From contig BDDD01000116.1 of the NCBI GenBank assembly GCA_001972305.1, positions 434,001 through 498,000 of the forward strand: a DNA stretch of 64,000 nucleotides, given 5' to 3'. How positions within the stretch are numbered: position 1 is the stretch's first letter; each line of letters opens with the position of its first letter. The notes beneath the pieces were generated by a model. That model was not told the DNA's origin. It did no database searches and worked only from the letters and a program-made list of their open reading frames with translations. This document shows, in pieces, positions 1 to 9,674 of the stretch. A program made the position numbers and the translations under genes. This stretch comes from Cephalotus follicularis. Its lineage: Eukaryota; Streptophyta; Magnoliopsida; Oxalidales; Cephalotaceae.

Positions 1-310
1 GAATAAAGTTTTCATTATCTCAGTGGGAGATAAAGTAATTTTAAAGGATTTCTTTTCCTGTAAAACAAATGAGAAAATGTTTTGTAAAAGTTTTTCAAAT
101 GTTTCATTCTTTTGTAGGAATCTTATCCTTATCTTCTAGTTTTTGATTATCATTATTCTCATGGCTTTCCTGAATACTAGTAATTTCTTCTATAGGAAAA
201 TGTTGATTTTCTTTTTCTAAATTTATATTATTATTTTCTAAAATTTTTTCTTGTTCAAAATGTTTTTTATAATTATGAATTTCAATGTTAGAATCATCAG
301 ATTCTTATGT
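1..310 (-). mobile_element. Inverted, rearranged fragment of the pararetrovirus
   Basis: Read on the minus strand, this stretch matches two blocks of the plus-strand pararetrovirus to its right. Positions 1 to about 140 match about 3590-3725, and positions about 140 to 303 match about 1796-1965. The two blocks are not adjacent in the main copy. It is therefore a second, partial, rearranged copy in inverted orientation. The element continues off the left edge or is cut there. It is a fossil fragment with no intact gene. Confidence 0.85.
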
Positions 311-560
311 TTATTGTTGATTGAAATTAAAGTCAAAAGTTTCTAAACGTCTGGGTAGGATATCGGCTTGACTATTCCTAGGTTTGTAGATTGCTTGTAG
401 GTTGTTGCGGTGGTAAGGGCATACGGAGTGTAAATGTCGTTGAAACCATCGAAAGTATACCTACTGAGGTATTTCTACTGACGCAGAGGATTCTCTTTAT
501 ACTTTAGACGCAGTGAAACATAAACTTTAATTTCATTAGTAATAAATATATTGTATAGGG
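311..560. other. Unassigned sequence between two pararetrovirus pieces
   Basis: About 250 bases lie between the inverted fragment and the main pararetrovirus copy. The stretch is less AT-rich than the viral coding parts. I see no long ORF, LTR end or RNA gene. It may be viral non-coding or upstream coding sequence, but nothing in it proves this. Confidence 0.4.
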
Positions 561-763
561 CTATGTCTCTGAGAATATTTAGTGGTACAGAAACTAATAA
601 TAATTCAAATAGAGATAAAAAATTAGATGAAAGAATAAAACAAATGCAAAATTGAAAAACTCCAAAGACTCAACTTAGAAAGATTTCAATCAAAGAAATT
701 GATAAAAGAATTCAAAAAATTGATAAAACTACAAAAATTACTAAGAATAAACAAAATATTCAA

Positions 764-2375
764 TTGTTAAATAAAAAGATAAAGCAAGATAAAAAATTAG
801 AAATACCAAATCAAAAAATTTATAACAATTGTTATTATTGTGAAAAACCAAATCATATTGCAAAATATTGTTACACTAGATTAGAAATTAAAAAACCAGA
901 GGAATCTAAAAATCAAACTAATACTATTAAAATCAAAGAATCTACAGATTTAGAAACCATTTCCCTCACACACTCTGAAATAAAATTTTTGACAATTAAA
1001 AAAGATAAACCATTTGAAATCAATAAATATTTAATTAGAAAAGATTTTCTACAAGAAAAATATTTGCAAAAAAGAAAAATATTCTTTGAAATTTATTCCG
1101 AAAATGAACAAAACGATATTCGAACTGCATGGTATGAGTTCATGATTCAAATCAAGTCTCATGTTATGTTTTTCGATTATTTACCTATTTACATTAGTCA
1201 ACAAGAAAACAAAACATATTTAAAAAATGAAAAAATGAAAATTAAAGAACCATTTGAAATTAACAAAGATTTGATTAGAAAATATTTTCTTCAAGAAAAA
1301 TATTTACAAAAAAGAAACAAATTCTTTTAAAAATATTCTGAAAAAGAACAAAATAATATTCGAAAATCATGGTATGAGATCATGATTAAGATCAAGAATC
1401 ATATTATGTTTTTTGACTATTTACCAATTTATATTAGTCAACAACATTACCAAAAAGAAAAAGATCTTGAAGAAGAAATTTTTTTGCAAGATAACGATTT
1501 AAAAAATAAAAATCATTTTGAAGAAGGAATTACACCATTAAAAGGTAAAGATGATAAGTATTATCTTAAAGAAACAATTAGCGATGAAAATGTTTATTCA
1601 TTGTCTAAAGAAGTTGAAACTAGTAAAATTCAAACAACTCCTTTAGAAATTGAAAAAATTAAGACATCCTTAATTACACATGAAATTGAAAAAATTAATG
1701 AACAAACTTCTAAGGAAGAAACTGAATGTTTCCAACACCTGGATTCTTCAATACAAGTTCAAAAAATTAACAACTCTTCTTTAGATTCTGAACAAGAATC
1801 TGATGATTCTAACATTGAAATTCATAATTATAAAAAACATTTTGAACAAGAAAAAATTTTAGAAAACAATTATAAATTTAGAAAAAGAAAATCAACATTT
1901 TCCTATAGAAGAAATTACTAGTATTCAGGAAAGCCATGAGAATAATGATAATAAAAAACTAGAAGAAGTTACATTAGAAATCCAAAATAATGAAAATCGA
2001 ACAAATTCTATGATGAATACTGATAAACAAAAAGAATCTAATTTATTAATACAATTAGTTGATAAGATTGATGACTCAGAAATAAAAAGAGAATATTTAT
2101 TAACATTACAAGATTTACAAAAAGACATTAAAGATATTAAAAAACAATTACAAAAATTTAAACAAAAAACAAAGAAACAAATTATAGATTTAAAAGGTAC
2201 TAAAAAACAATTACAAAAAACAAAGAAAAAAATTATACATTTAAAATGTATTTTACAAAAACATTCGTCTTCCTCTTATAATAAAGAAGTTGAATCAATT
2301 GAACCTATTGAACCAGAAATTCAAAAAGAAGCAAAATTTGTCAATTTAATAGAAAGAATAACATACCAAAAATAG
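764..2375 (+). pseudogene. Pararetroviral coat-protein-like region
   Basis: A CX2CX4HX4C zinc knuckle is visible at about 830-871 (CYYCEKPNHIAKYC). This is the nucleic-acid-binding motif at the C-terminal end of caulimovirid coat proteins. Lysine-, glutamate- and isoleucine-rich segments follow, including a run near 2100-2270 with coiled-coil character and repeated KKQLQK words. A segment of about 200 bp is tandemly duplicated here (separate entry). In the family the knuckle binds pregenomic RNA during virion assembly. The region is a fossil and no function in the host is claimed. Confidence 0.7.
1005..1441 (+). repeat. Tandem duplication of about 200 bp in the coat-protein region
   Basis: Positions about 1005-1205 and about 1247-1441 are diverged direct copies. 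Both begin with the peptide word PFEIN and end with DYLPIYISQQ. The period is about 240 bases. Differences are scattered over the whole unit, so the duplication is not recent relative to the decay of the element. Confidence 0.85.
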
Positions 2376-2399
2376 AATATTAACATTATTATTACAATT

Positions 2400-4232
2400 C
2401 AAGATTCTTTCAAACTTCAAACAATTACCCTGGTAGATTCAGGTGCACAGATAAATTGTATGCAAGAGGAATTAATCCCAACAAAATTCTTTGAAAAAAC
2501 TGAACAAAAATTATCTACTGCTAACGGTGAAAGTCTTAGAGTTAAATTCAAAATTTCTGATGTCCATATCTGTAATAGAGGTATTTACATCAAACAATCA
2601 TTTATCTTAGTCAAAGATAATTTAGACATAGGAATAATCCTAGGTCAACCATTTCTAGAAATTATTAAACCATTTAAAGTAACAAATGAAGGAAGTACAA
2701 CAAAATTAATTCAACAAAAAATTTTGTTTACTTTCAATGAAAAACCAATTACTAAAGAAGTTAATCTTCTAAAAACATTATCCATATTTAAAGAACACTC
2801 TATAAATTTAATAAGAACAAAAGAAAAACATTTGTCAAATAAAAAACTTAAACAACAGTTACTTGCTTCACAAATTCATAATTTACTAATTAGACCTAGC
2901 AAATCCCCTTTGAGTTATGCAGCCTTTCACATAGATAAAAATTCAGAAACACCGAAATTAGTCATAAATTATAAACCATTAAATATTGATAGACCATTAC
3001 ATATTGTTAGACATCCTATTCAAAACAAAAAAGATTTACTCAAAAGATTAACTGAGTCAGATTCAACTATACCTTTTAAACATTACGAATGGAATATTAT
3101 GTCATTTGATACTACCAGTAAAATTATGAATGATATATTTATTCCATATTCATCATTTTCAAATATGAATATTGAAGATATTTTAACATTTTTAAAAGAA
3201 CAACATTTCAAATACTTATATACATTTTACAAAATTATTCAAACCAATGATTTAGTATTGTCAAAAACAAAACTGGATCTATTCATTACACATGTTAGAT
3301 TTCTTGGAACTATTACATGCAGTCAAAGATCTATTCTGTTTGCTATAACATTTCAAGACATTGTTACAAATAGAGAACAATTACCAACCTCATCCTTTAT
3401 TATTTGTTTTAATATTGATTCATTATTTCTCAATACTAACCAAAGTTGTCAGCAAGCTTTCTCGAGATTACAAGAAGAAATGGAATCTACTAACGACACT
3501 TTATCTCCCACTGAGATAAAGAAGATTATGAGTGACACTTTGTCTCCCACTGAGACAAAGAAAATTATGAGTCATACTTTATCGTTCACGAAGATAAGGA
3601 TAAGATTCCTACAAAGAAATGAAACATTTGAAAAACTTTTACAAAACATTTTCCCATTTGTTTTACAGGAAAAGAAATCCTTTAAAACTACTTTATCTCC
3701 CACTGAGATAAAGAAAACTTTATTCCCCACTACGATGAAAACACTCTCTGTACAAAAATCATTCACAGACAAATTACTATTTAACAATAGTAATCACACT
3801 CATCTGAATCCATATAAAAGGGATTCATTCCACATTCATGCAATTCCGTATAAAAATTCATCTTTTCTTACATTCATCGAAAAGTCAGAAACAATGGAGA
3901 CACTGTCATTTGATAGAGCATCTTCTACTAAGATAGAAACTAAGACAAACACTCTATCCCCCACTGAGATAGAGATAAGAAATTCTAGAGCAATCTTCTT
4001 CCCAAACACTATTTTCAAAAAATTGAGAGATTACAACATCGAAGAAATAGTAAAAACCATTCAAACAATGAGAAGCCAACATCTATTCAACAATTTTCAG
4101 GTAATTCAAGATTTTCTCAAACATATCATTTCAAATCCTGAACAATTTCCTCATATTTTTGCAGACTACTTTTCTCGTTATCTTCCCATTAGCAAACACA
4201 AAAAATGCTCAAAAATATTAGACACTTGTTAA
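2400..4232 (+). pseudogene. Pararetroviral protease and reverse-transcriptase region
   Basis: The aspartic-protease active site is readable at about 2430-2460 (VDSGAQINC) and a flap-like ILGQPFLE lies near 2636-2662. Reverse-transcriptase N-terminal motifs follow at about 2905-3060 (a KSPLSYAAF-like start, then LVINYKPLN). A later part (about 3260-3330, HVRFLGTI) resembles the end of the RT palm or connection. In living relatives this polyprotein copies the pregenome into DNA. Several short, self-complementary direct repeats lie in its 3' half (see 3499-3974). The element is broken and the region is treated as a fossil. Confidence 0.75.
3499..3974 (+). repeat. Dispersed 23-nt hairpin repeats with co-varying stems
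   Basis: Units of 23 nt lie at 3499-3521, 3538-3560, 3577-3599 (imperfect), 3691-3713, 3718-3740 (weak) and 3952-3974. The commonest form is CTTTATCTC-CCACT-GAGATAAAG, a 9-bp inverted repeat around a 5-nt loop. The second unit is CTTTGTCTC-CCACT-GAGACAAAG, with both arms changed so that pairing is kept. The last unit has CTCTATC paired with GATAGAG. The units encode TLSPTEI-like peptides. An inverted copy of one unit is visible near 15-36. Confidence 0.85.
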
Positions 4233-4925
4233 GTGATACCATTAGAACATTTTTCATGCACATGCCATCTGGCATATACCATTTACGCAGCCTGTTGGGA
4301 TCTTTCAGGACCCAAACAATACCTTTTCCAAAACAAAATAATTACTCCACAATTTCTTTTAGACCATGGTAGGCTTCAACAAGTACTTTTCACTAGACCT
4401 GAACAATTTTTCCTTTTAGGAAGAAAATTAGCAGTTGTTAGAATAGACCTTCTAGTAAATCGTGGGTATCCTATTATCCAAGTAGGTTTCAAATCCACAC
4501 TTCCAGAATTCATTAACGAAATAGAACCCGCTAGACATTTAATCCAAGTAAATGGATCATTCACAAAACCAATTCTGAGATCGGCAAAACTATGGGACTG
4601 CTCCATTCCTTTAGCAAAACAAATTAGCCACTGGAAAGCCAAAACCATTGCAGCAGATTGGGATTATGATAGTCTCTCTCATGTTTCCAGACTAATTGCT
4701 GAAGACCATATTCAAAAAATTTATTCATCCCAATCAATAATTCGTGTCCGTTTTGAAATTCATAACTGCTCTACTATTCTAGTAGACTCCTATGAAAAAC
4801 AATTAACTGAAGCCTCAATGATTCACAAAGACTCTGGACGATATATTTCCCAAAAGAAGATATCTGAAGAATACAACAAAAGACAAAAAATTAGTAGAGG
4901 AGAAACAAGCAATTCCACTCAGTAG
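4233..4925 (+). pseudogene. Downstream pararetroviral ORF, function not recognised
   Basis: An open frame of about 230 codons directly follows the RT region and ends about 165 bases before the TATA box. Its composition is more balanced than that of the upstream ORFs (Trp, Pro, Cys and Arg present), and its C-terminal end is rich in Lys and Arg. I do not recognise a domain. By position it would correspond to the 3'-terminal ORF that lies before the promoter in several caulimovirid genera, where a transactivator or unknown protein is encoded. That assignment is positional inference only. Confidence 0.5.
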
Positions 4926-5057
4926 TCAACATCACTACTTGAAGCACTCAGAAGATAAGAAACTGTTCAACAACAGTAAAAGCAAGCTACAGCAACTCCA
5001 CTTCAACAAACTTTGAAGAAAAGTCAAGAATAGTGACTACACTAACCAAAGATGACA

Positions 5058-5130
5058 TCATCCATTACGCCAGACTCCACTCACGAAGGCCTATATAAAG
5101 AAGCCTCCTTCACACATTCAAGCAGAGCGA
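5058..5130 (+). promoter_or_regulatory. 35S-like pararetrovirus promoter
   Basis: A TATA box (CTATATAAAG) lies at 5091-5100. Just upstream is a TGACATCA-type word followed by a CATTACG word within 35 bases, resembling the as-1 / TGA-factor sites of caulimovirus full-length promoters. Transcription would start near 5125-5130 and run into the leader. It may be decayed along with the element; activity cannot be judged from sequence. Confidence 0.65.
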
Positions 5131-5439
5131 GAGAAAGCAAATTTTCAAGAAGCAATTTCTTTCAACAAACAATTCTTTCAAACCCTTTTCACAAGTATTT
5201 CAATTCTCCAACCAATTCCCCAAAAACCTTTCTCTCTAGTTGTAAACACTTAGAGTCTAAGTGTAAACACTTGAGTCTTGTAACCCTCCATCAGTATTGA
5301 AGTATTGTAAGCATACCGGCATATGATTCGGCAACCATTTCAAGTAAGTCTGTACATACTCCAGTTTCTATGTAAGTGTTTTTTCAAGTAAGCTTTGTAC
5401 ATAGTTTATGCAATCAATTTTCAAGTAAGTATTATTCTA

Positions 5440-5612
5440 CGATTATGATTACTATTCATTGAGTTTTCACTATTATGATCACTATTCATTGAGTTTACTA
5501 TTCACTATTCACTGAGTTTACTATTCACTATTTATTGAGTTTTCACTATTATGATCACTATTTATTGAGTTTACTATTCACTATTCATTGAGTTTTCACT
5601 ATTCATTAAATA
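5440..5612 (+). repeat. CACTATTCATTGAGTTT minisatellite in the leader
   Basis: Imperfect tandem units built from the words CACTATT, ATGATCACTATTCATTGAG and TTTACTATTCACT repeat about seven times. The tract lies in the non-coding leader downstream of the 35S-like TATA box. Confidence 0.8.
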
Positions 5613-5619
5613 AAATTTT

Positions 5620-5914
5620 AACTTATCCATCGACATGATCGGTTAATCCGTATGATAGTGTGGAGAAAGTTAATTTAAGTATTTTATTTTATTTGGTTTA
5701 AGACCCATCGATAAGGACGGTTGTATCGCCTGACAGAATGGTGGCTTAAACTTTTAAATTTAGTTATTTACTTTTAGTACTGAAAAGACCCATCTACAAG
5801 AGGACTGCGTCCCGCCAGTGTGGTGTCTTTTCATTTAAATTAATGCAATTTACATTTAGCATTTGAAAAGGTCCATCTATAGAGGACAGCGTCCTGCCAG
5901 TGTGGAACCTTTTC
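5620..5914 (+). repeat. Array of four leader hairpins with covarying stems
   Basis: Four units of about 50 nt, spaced 76-86 nt apart, lie at 5620-5671, 5696-5751, 5782-5832 and 5865-5914. Each opens with an outer stem arm and a CCATC core, passes a GGAC-n-GTCC-like inner hairpin and a CCxG...TGTGG core, and closes with the complementary arm. Outer arms differ between units but stay paired: AACTT/AAGTT, GTTTAAG/CTTAAAC, GAAAAGAC/GTCTTTTC and GAAAAGGT/ACCTTTTC. The array lies in the leader of the pararetrovirus, where living relatives have one large hairpin. Confidence 0.8.
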
Positions 5915-5940
5915 CATTTCACTTCTTCATATCATTTGCT

Positions 5941-6760
5941 CTCAATTAATTTACTTTATTCCAGTTATCTGGTCCCAAGCAATTTTAATTCATTTATATA
6001 CTTTCAGTCACTATAATTAGTATTTCAATTCTGTATTTAAATTCCAGTCTTTGTTTGAAACTGTTATCTGCTTCTACTTTCTTCTTTAATTTTGGCTTTA
6101 CTTTATCCGTTTATCTGTTATTTATCTCTGCTTAAATTGCTATTAGCTTCCGTTCCCCAAATGGTATATATGTGTGTGTGATGCACGGCAACTTCAAGAC
6201 TCTCTCTTGCAATCTCTCCCTCTCACATAAGTGCTCTCTCTCCCATTTTTCTCTTGTAGCCGTGGTTTTCAATTCCCAAAGTGAGCCATGCCATTTGTCT
6301 CCAAATAAAGAGAGATTTTATATCAACTAACCTTCTATACTTTCTTAGTCATTTTAGGTAGAGATTCCTTTGCATATTACATTGGATCTTTACCTAGATT
6401 GATATAGTTTAGGTTAAACACAAAACCTCTCTATCTTCTCCTCCTTGTTGTGGTAAAAGGAAGGCCTTGGAGCTATTGGTTTTGGATTAAAGAGTAGAGG
6501 GAGCTTGACTTGAAGGAAGGAGTGCTTCACTTTGGTAACAATTTCTTCTTGTTCTTTTATATTTGTGATCTCAAGTTTCTCTTTGCTTGGTGATGGATTT
6601 GATTGTATGTTTAATTAGTGATCTTGGACATTATTTGGGACTCTTTGATAATAGGTTTTAGGGTATTCCCATTGCTTGGGTATTAACTATTCGGTTGGAA
6701 TTAAAGTTAATCACCCTAATGCCGAAAAATCAAATTGAGTGCTTCCGCTGCCCTATGAGC
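5941..6760. other. Non-coding stretch, LTR- or promoter-like, unassigned
   Basis: No coding sequence is convincing here. A TATA-like word (TATATATG, near 6163) is followed by CT-rich DNA of the kind seen in plant 5' leaders and in LTR R/U5 parts, and then by AT-rich DNA. It could be the tail of the pararetrovirus leader, an LTR remnant, or both. The left end of the Tat element is lost or interrupted somewhere near 6720-6770; I could not find the exact joint. Confidence 0.4.
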
Positions 6761-6769
6761 CATAGTTTC

Positions 6770-7480
6770 CCAAAACGTGGAGAGGTCGCAGAGCTCAAGC
6801 AAGCGGCTAATTCGGCCCACGCCCAGCTGGAAGAGGTTCTTGGGGCCAAAGAGTCTATTCTGGAAGAGAAGAGGCAGGCTCTTGAAGCTTTGGCGAAGAA
6901 GAAGAGGGATAGAGAGGTAGCTGTTGAGGACAATATAAAACTTCGTGATCTGCTGCAGGCTAAGAATGAAAGGTTCTCCACGATCCAAGAGATGGAAGCT
7001 GCTCGGACTCAAGCGGCAGTGGACAAAGCCTTTATGGAGTTCAAGACTTCGGCTGAATTCCAAACATTAATAGAAAGTGTCGTGGACGACTATAAGGCTT
7101 CCCTATCTTTTGAGAACAATGTCTTCAAGGAGTTTACGGCATTCTTTCGTCGGGGATTCTACACTTGCCGCAACTGGGTGGCTGCTTTTCATCCGGAGAT
7201 TCCCTTTGGTTCTATTGTTTCTTGTCAGTCAGCGGAGGCCTTCCACTTCTTTCCCGAGGGGGTTGAGGCAGAGGAAAAGAAATCTCGTCTCGCCTTTGAG
7301 GAAGAAGATCGTCTCGCCCGGGAGGATGAAGAGTTACAGAGGGTAGAGCACTCAGGTGCGATTATCCCATACTTTGGACCTGCTGTAGATATTGTCTTAA
7401 CTCCTCAACCTGAGAACTTCCAAAAGCCTTCTTCTTCTCTTCATGTAGATAATGTCCCTTCAGGGGATGACAATGTGTAA
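6770..7480 (+). CDS. Antisense ORF of the Tat element (gypsy-type ORF, C-terminal part)
   Basis: This plus-strand ORF runs opposite to the pol genes of the Tat element. The protein has a long Ala/Glu/Lys-rich coiled coil (AELKQAANSAHAQLEEV and after), then a globular part (FRRGFYTCRNWVAAFHPEIP), then an acidic EEEDRLAREDEE tail. This pattern is typical of the putative plant gypsy-type or plant-mobile-domain-like proteins carried antisense between integrase and the 3' LTR in Tat elements. The open frame starts at 6695, but its first residues look foreign, so only the C-terminal part of the usual protein is likely present. Its function in the family is not established. A host role is not suggested. 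Confidence 0.65.
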   Translation, partial: PKRGEVAELKQAANSAHAQLEEVLGAKESILEEKRQALEALAKKKRDREVAVEDNIKLRDLLQAKNERFSTIQEMEAARTQAAVDKAFMEFKTSAEFQTLIESVVDDYKASLSFENNVFKEFTAFFRRGFYTCRNWVAAFHPEIPFGSIVSCQSAEAFHFFPEGVEAEEKKSRLAFEEEDRLAREDEELQRVEHSGAIIPYFGPAVDIVLTPQPENFQKPSSSLHVDNVPSGDDNV

Positions 7481-7584
7481 AATTTTGCTTTTGTATACTT
7501 GTGTAATTTTCTTTCAAGTAATAAAATTTAACTTTTGCTTCATTTGAACTTTTACAATTCTCTTAGGAAATTTTACTTAGTCTA

Positions 7585-7815
7585 TTGAGTTCTTATGTGT
7601 TCGTAGACCAAGATTTGTTTCTGGTATGACATGTTCTTACGGGTTTGCAGACCAAGATCTCGTATAGTCTGATGTTTTTCAGACAAGGTTGATTGGGGCA
7701 CTTGTATCAAAGCACTCAACCAATGAACTTGATTGTTGCGAATTCTTATGGGTTCGCTTCTCAAGATACGATTTAGGACTGGTCTGACAAGTTCTTATGG
7801 GTTTACCGACCAGCA
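7585..7815. repeat. GTTCTTATGGGTT repeat words
   Basis: At least four diverged copies of a word close to GTTCTTATGGGTTYG, mostly followed by a form of CAGACCAAGAT, occur at about 7590, 7632, 7741 and 7790. They lie directly before the CTCCCTTAGGAG array in the 3' spacer of the Tat element. They look like an older, more scattered tandem repeat. Confidence 0.65.
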
Positions 7816-7816
7816 T

Positions 7817-8126
7817 TTGCTCCCTTAGGAGTTTTTTGTTGATTGCTCCCTTAGGAGTCTTCTTTGATTATTCCCTTAGGAGTCTATTTTACTTGCTCCC
7901 TTAGGAGTCTGTTTTGGTTGCTTCCTTAGGAGTCTTCTCTGATGCTCCCTTAGGAGTCTTCTCTTTTTAATTGCTCCCTTATGAGTCTTCTTTGATGCTC
8001 CCTTAGGAGTCTTTTTTTTAATTGCTCCCTTAAGATTCTTCTCTGATGCTCCCTTAAGAGTCTTTCTTTTTAATTGCTCCCATAGGAGTCTTCTCTGATG
8101 CTCCCTTAGGAGTCTTTCTTTTTATG
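7817..8126. repeat. CTCCCTTAGGAG minisatellite (about 12 units)
   Basis: About twelve tandem units share the core GCTCCCTTAGGAGTCT. In the right half, units ending in TCTCTGAT alternate with units ending in TTTTTAATT, giving a dimeric higher-order period of roughly 50 bases. A further diverged unit lies at about 8168. The core can fold on itself (CTCC/GGAG). The array sits between integrase and the antisense ORF of the Tat element, a position known to vary quickly and to spawn satellites in this lineage. Confidence 0.9.
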
Positions 8127-8453
8127 TCGAAGTGTTGAAGGGTGTTCATTGAACATCCTTGTCTGACTGCTCCCGTGGGAGTCTGCTCTGACTGGAAACT
8201 TAAGTCTATTCGAGACATTAGTCTGTTGGAGACCCTTGTCTGCTTGAGACCCTGAGAGCTCTGGTCCTGTATCAGGCCTTGCTCTGATAAGCTTGTATTA
8301 AAGCTTTTGTTGAGGGAACTATTGGAGGCTGTTTAAAGGTTTAAGGACGTGAACATTGGACCTCCTATCCCTTGCAAACTTGGAACTGCTCTTGAGTTTA
8401 AAGAAAAATCTCTTTATTGACATGTCTTGAACAATTGTACATTTTTACAAACT

Positions 8454-9660
8454 TCATTGGTAATACTTCCTTAGGTTCTCGGAATTCCAAGCTCTATGAA
8501 CCTTTCTGCCCCCCAGAGTTTCAAGTTTGAATGTTCCTGGTCGGAGCACCTTCTTCACCTTGTAGGGTCCCTCCCAATTAGGAGTTAACTTCCCTCCAGT
8601 GCCAGTAGGATCAGCGATAGCCACGTTTCTGAGGACTAAGTCTCCCTCCTTTAGTGGTCTGAGGTTTACCCTTTTATTATAATAGTGGCTCACCCTCTGC
8701 TGGTAGGCTGCTACTCTGATAGCTGCTTTATCTCTGAGCTCTTCTACTGAGTCAAGGAGTGCCCTTAAACCTTCTTCATTCTCAGTTTGATTGAAATGTA
8801 CAACCTTGGGAGACTGCACTCCAATCTCAACCGGTATCATAGCTTCAAAATGTTGAATGGCGACTCTCCAGTTGTGGTCCGAGGAGTAGTTCTATAAGCC
8901 TACAATACACTTGAGATCTCCTCTGTCCATCTTCCTTTGCTGACTTCGAAACGTTTCTTCAACCCTAAGATGATTTCTCTGTTGATGACTTCTGCTTGAC
9001 CATTGCTCTGCGGGTAGGCTACGGAGGCAAGCCTATGCTCAATTCTCTACTATTTGTAAAAATTTTGAAAAGTTTCACAATCAAATTGCTTCCCGTTATC
9101 AGAGACAATTACTCTGGGGACCCCGAATCTACATATGATTGACTTCCAGACAAAGCTCTCCATTTTTCTCTCCGTTATTGTGGCTAGGGGCTCTGCTTCC
9201 ACCCATTTGGTGAAGTAATCCAGTGCCACGATTAGGAACTTTCTATGCTCTGATGCCACAGGTAATGGTCCCATAAAGTCTATTCCCCACTGTGCGAAGG
9301 GCCAAGGGGCGGTTATGGATGTCAAAGGTTCTGATGGACTTTGCTTATGTTGACATTCCTCTGACACTTATCACGTATTCTCACAAAATTGATGGCATCT
9401 TGGTGTATGGTAGCCAGAAATAGCTTTGCCTCAACAATTTATTGGACAAGGTTCTGCCCTTCGTGTGATTTCCACAGACTCTTTTGTGGACCTCCTTTAG
9501 AGCATAGTCAGCCTCTGGGGGAGTTAAACATCTCAACAATGGAAAAGAGAATGACCTTTTGTACAAGATTCCCCCTCTGAACTGATAGCTATTGGATCTA
9601 TATACCAACCTTCTCACATCCTCTGGGTCCTCTGACAAAACACCATCTCTTAGCCAACTA
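8454..9660 (-). pseudogene. Tat integrase region
   Basis: Read on the minus strand, an H2C2-type zinc-binding segment (HKRVCGNHTKGRT) comes first. The catalytic core follows with WGIDFMGPLP (first Asp) and VIVSDNGKQFD (second Asp). The C-terminal part has YYNKRVNLRPLKEGDLVLR and NWEGPYKV, the usual GPY/F-like end. No chromodomain follows. In the family the enzyme inserts the element DNA into the genome. The region belongs to a broken element. Confidence 0.85.
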
Positions 9661-9674
9661 ATGAATGGGGTCGT

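Larger units (their letters stand above)
560..5940 (+). mobile_element. Endogenous pararetrovirus (Caulimoviridae), broken copy
   Basis: The order is coat-protein-like zinc knuckle, lysine-rich coiled coil, retroviral-type aspartic protease, reverse transcriptase, a further ORF, then a 35S-like promoter with a TATA box and a long structured leader. There are no LTRs and no integrase, which separates it from LTR retrotransposons and fits Caulimoviridae, which integrate only by accident. The very AT-rich, Lys/Ile/Asn-rich coding style differs from its neighbours. I cannot assign the genus; petuvirus-, solendovirus- or florendovirus-like groups are all possible. The copy is broken, with several breaks, and looks old. 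It is part of a rearranged cluster with the inverted piece at 1-310. Confidence 0.85.

Noticed and set aside
5620-5914. Hammerhead, twister or HDV-like ribozyme in the leader hairpins
   Set aside because: I compared the cores from memory and did not find the required conserved bases. A covariance search is still needed, so only the structure is reported.
7817-8126. Regularly spaced repeats that look like a CRISPR array
   Set aside because: Units are diverged, contiguous and inside a plant retroelement; there are no unique spacers of constant length.
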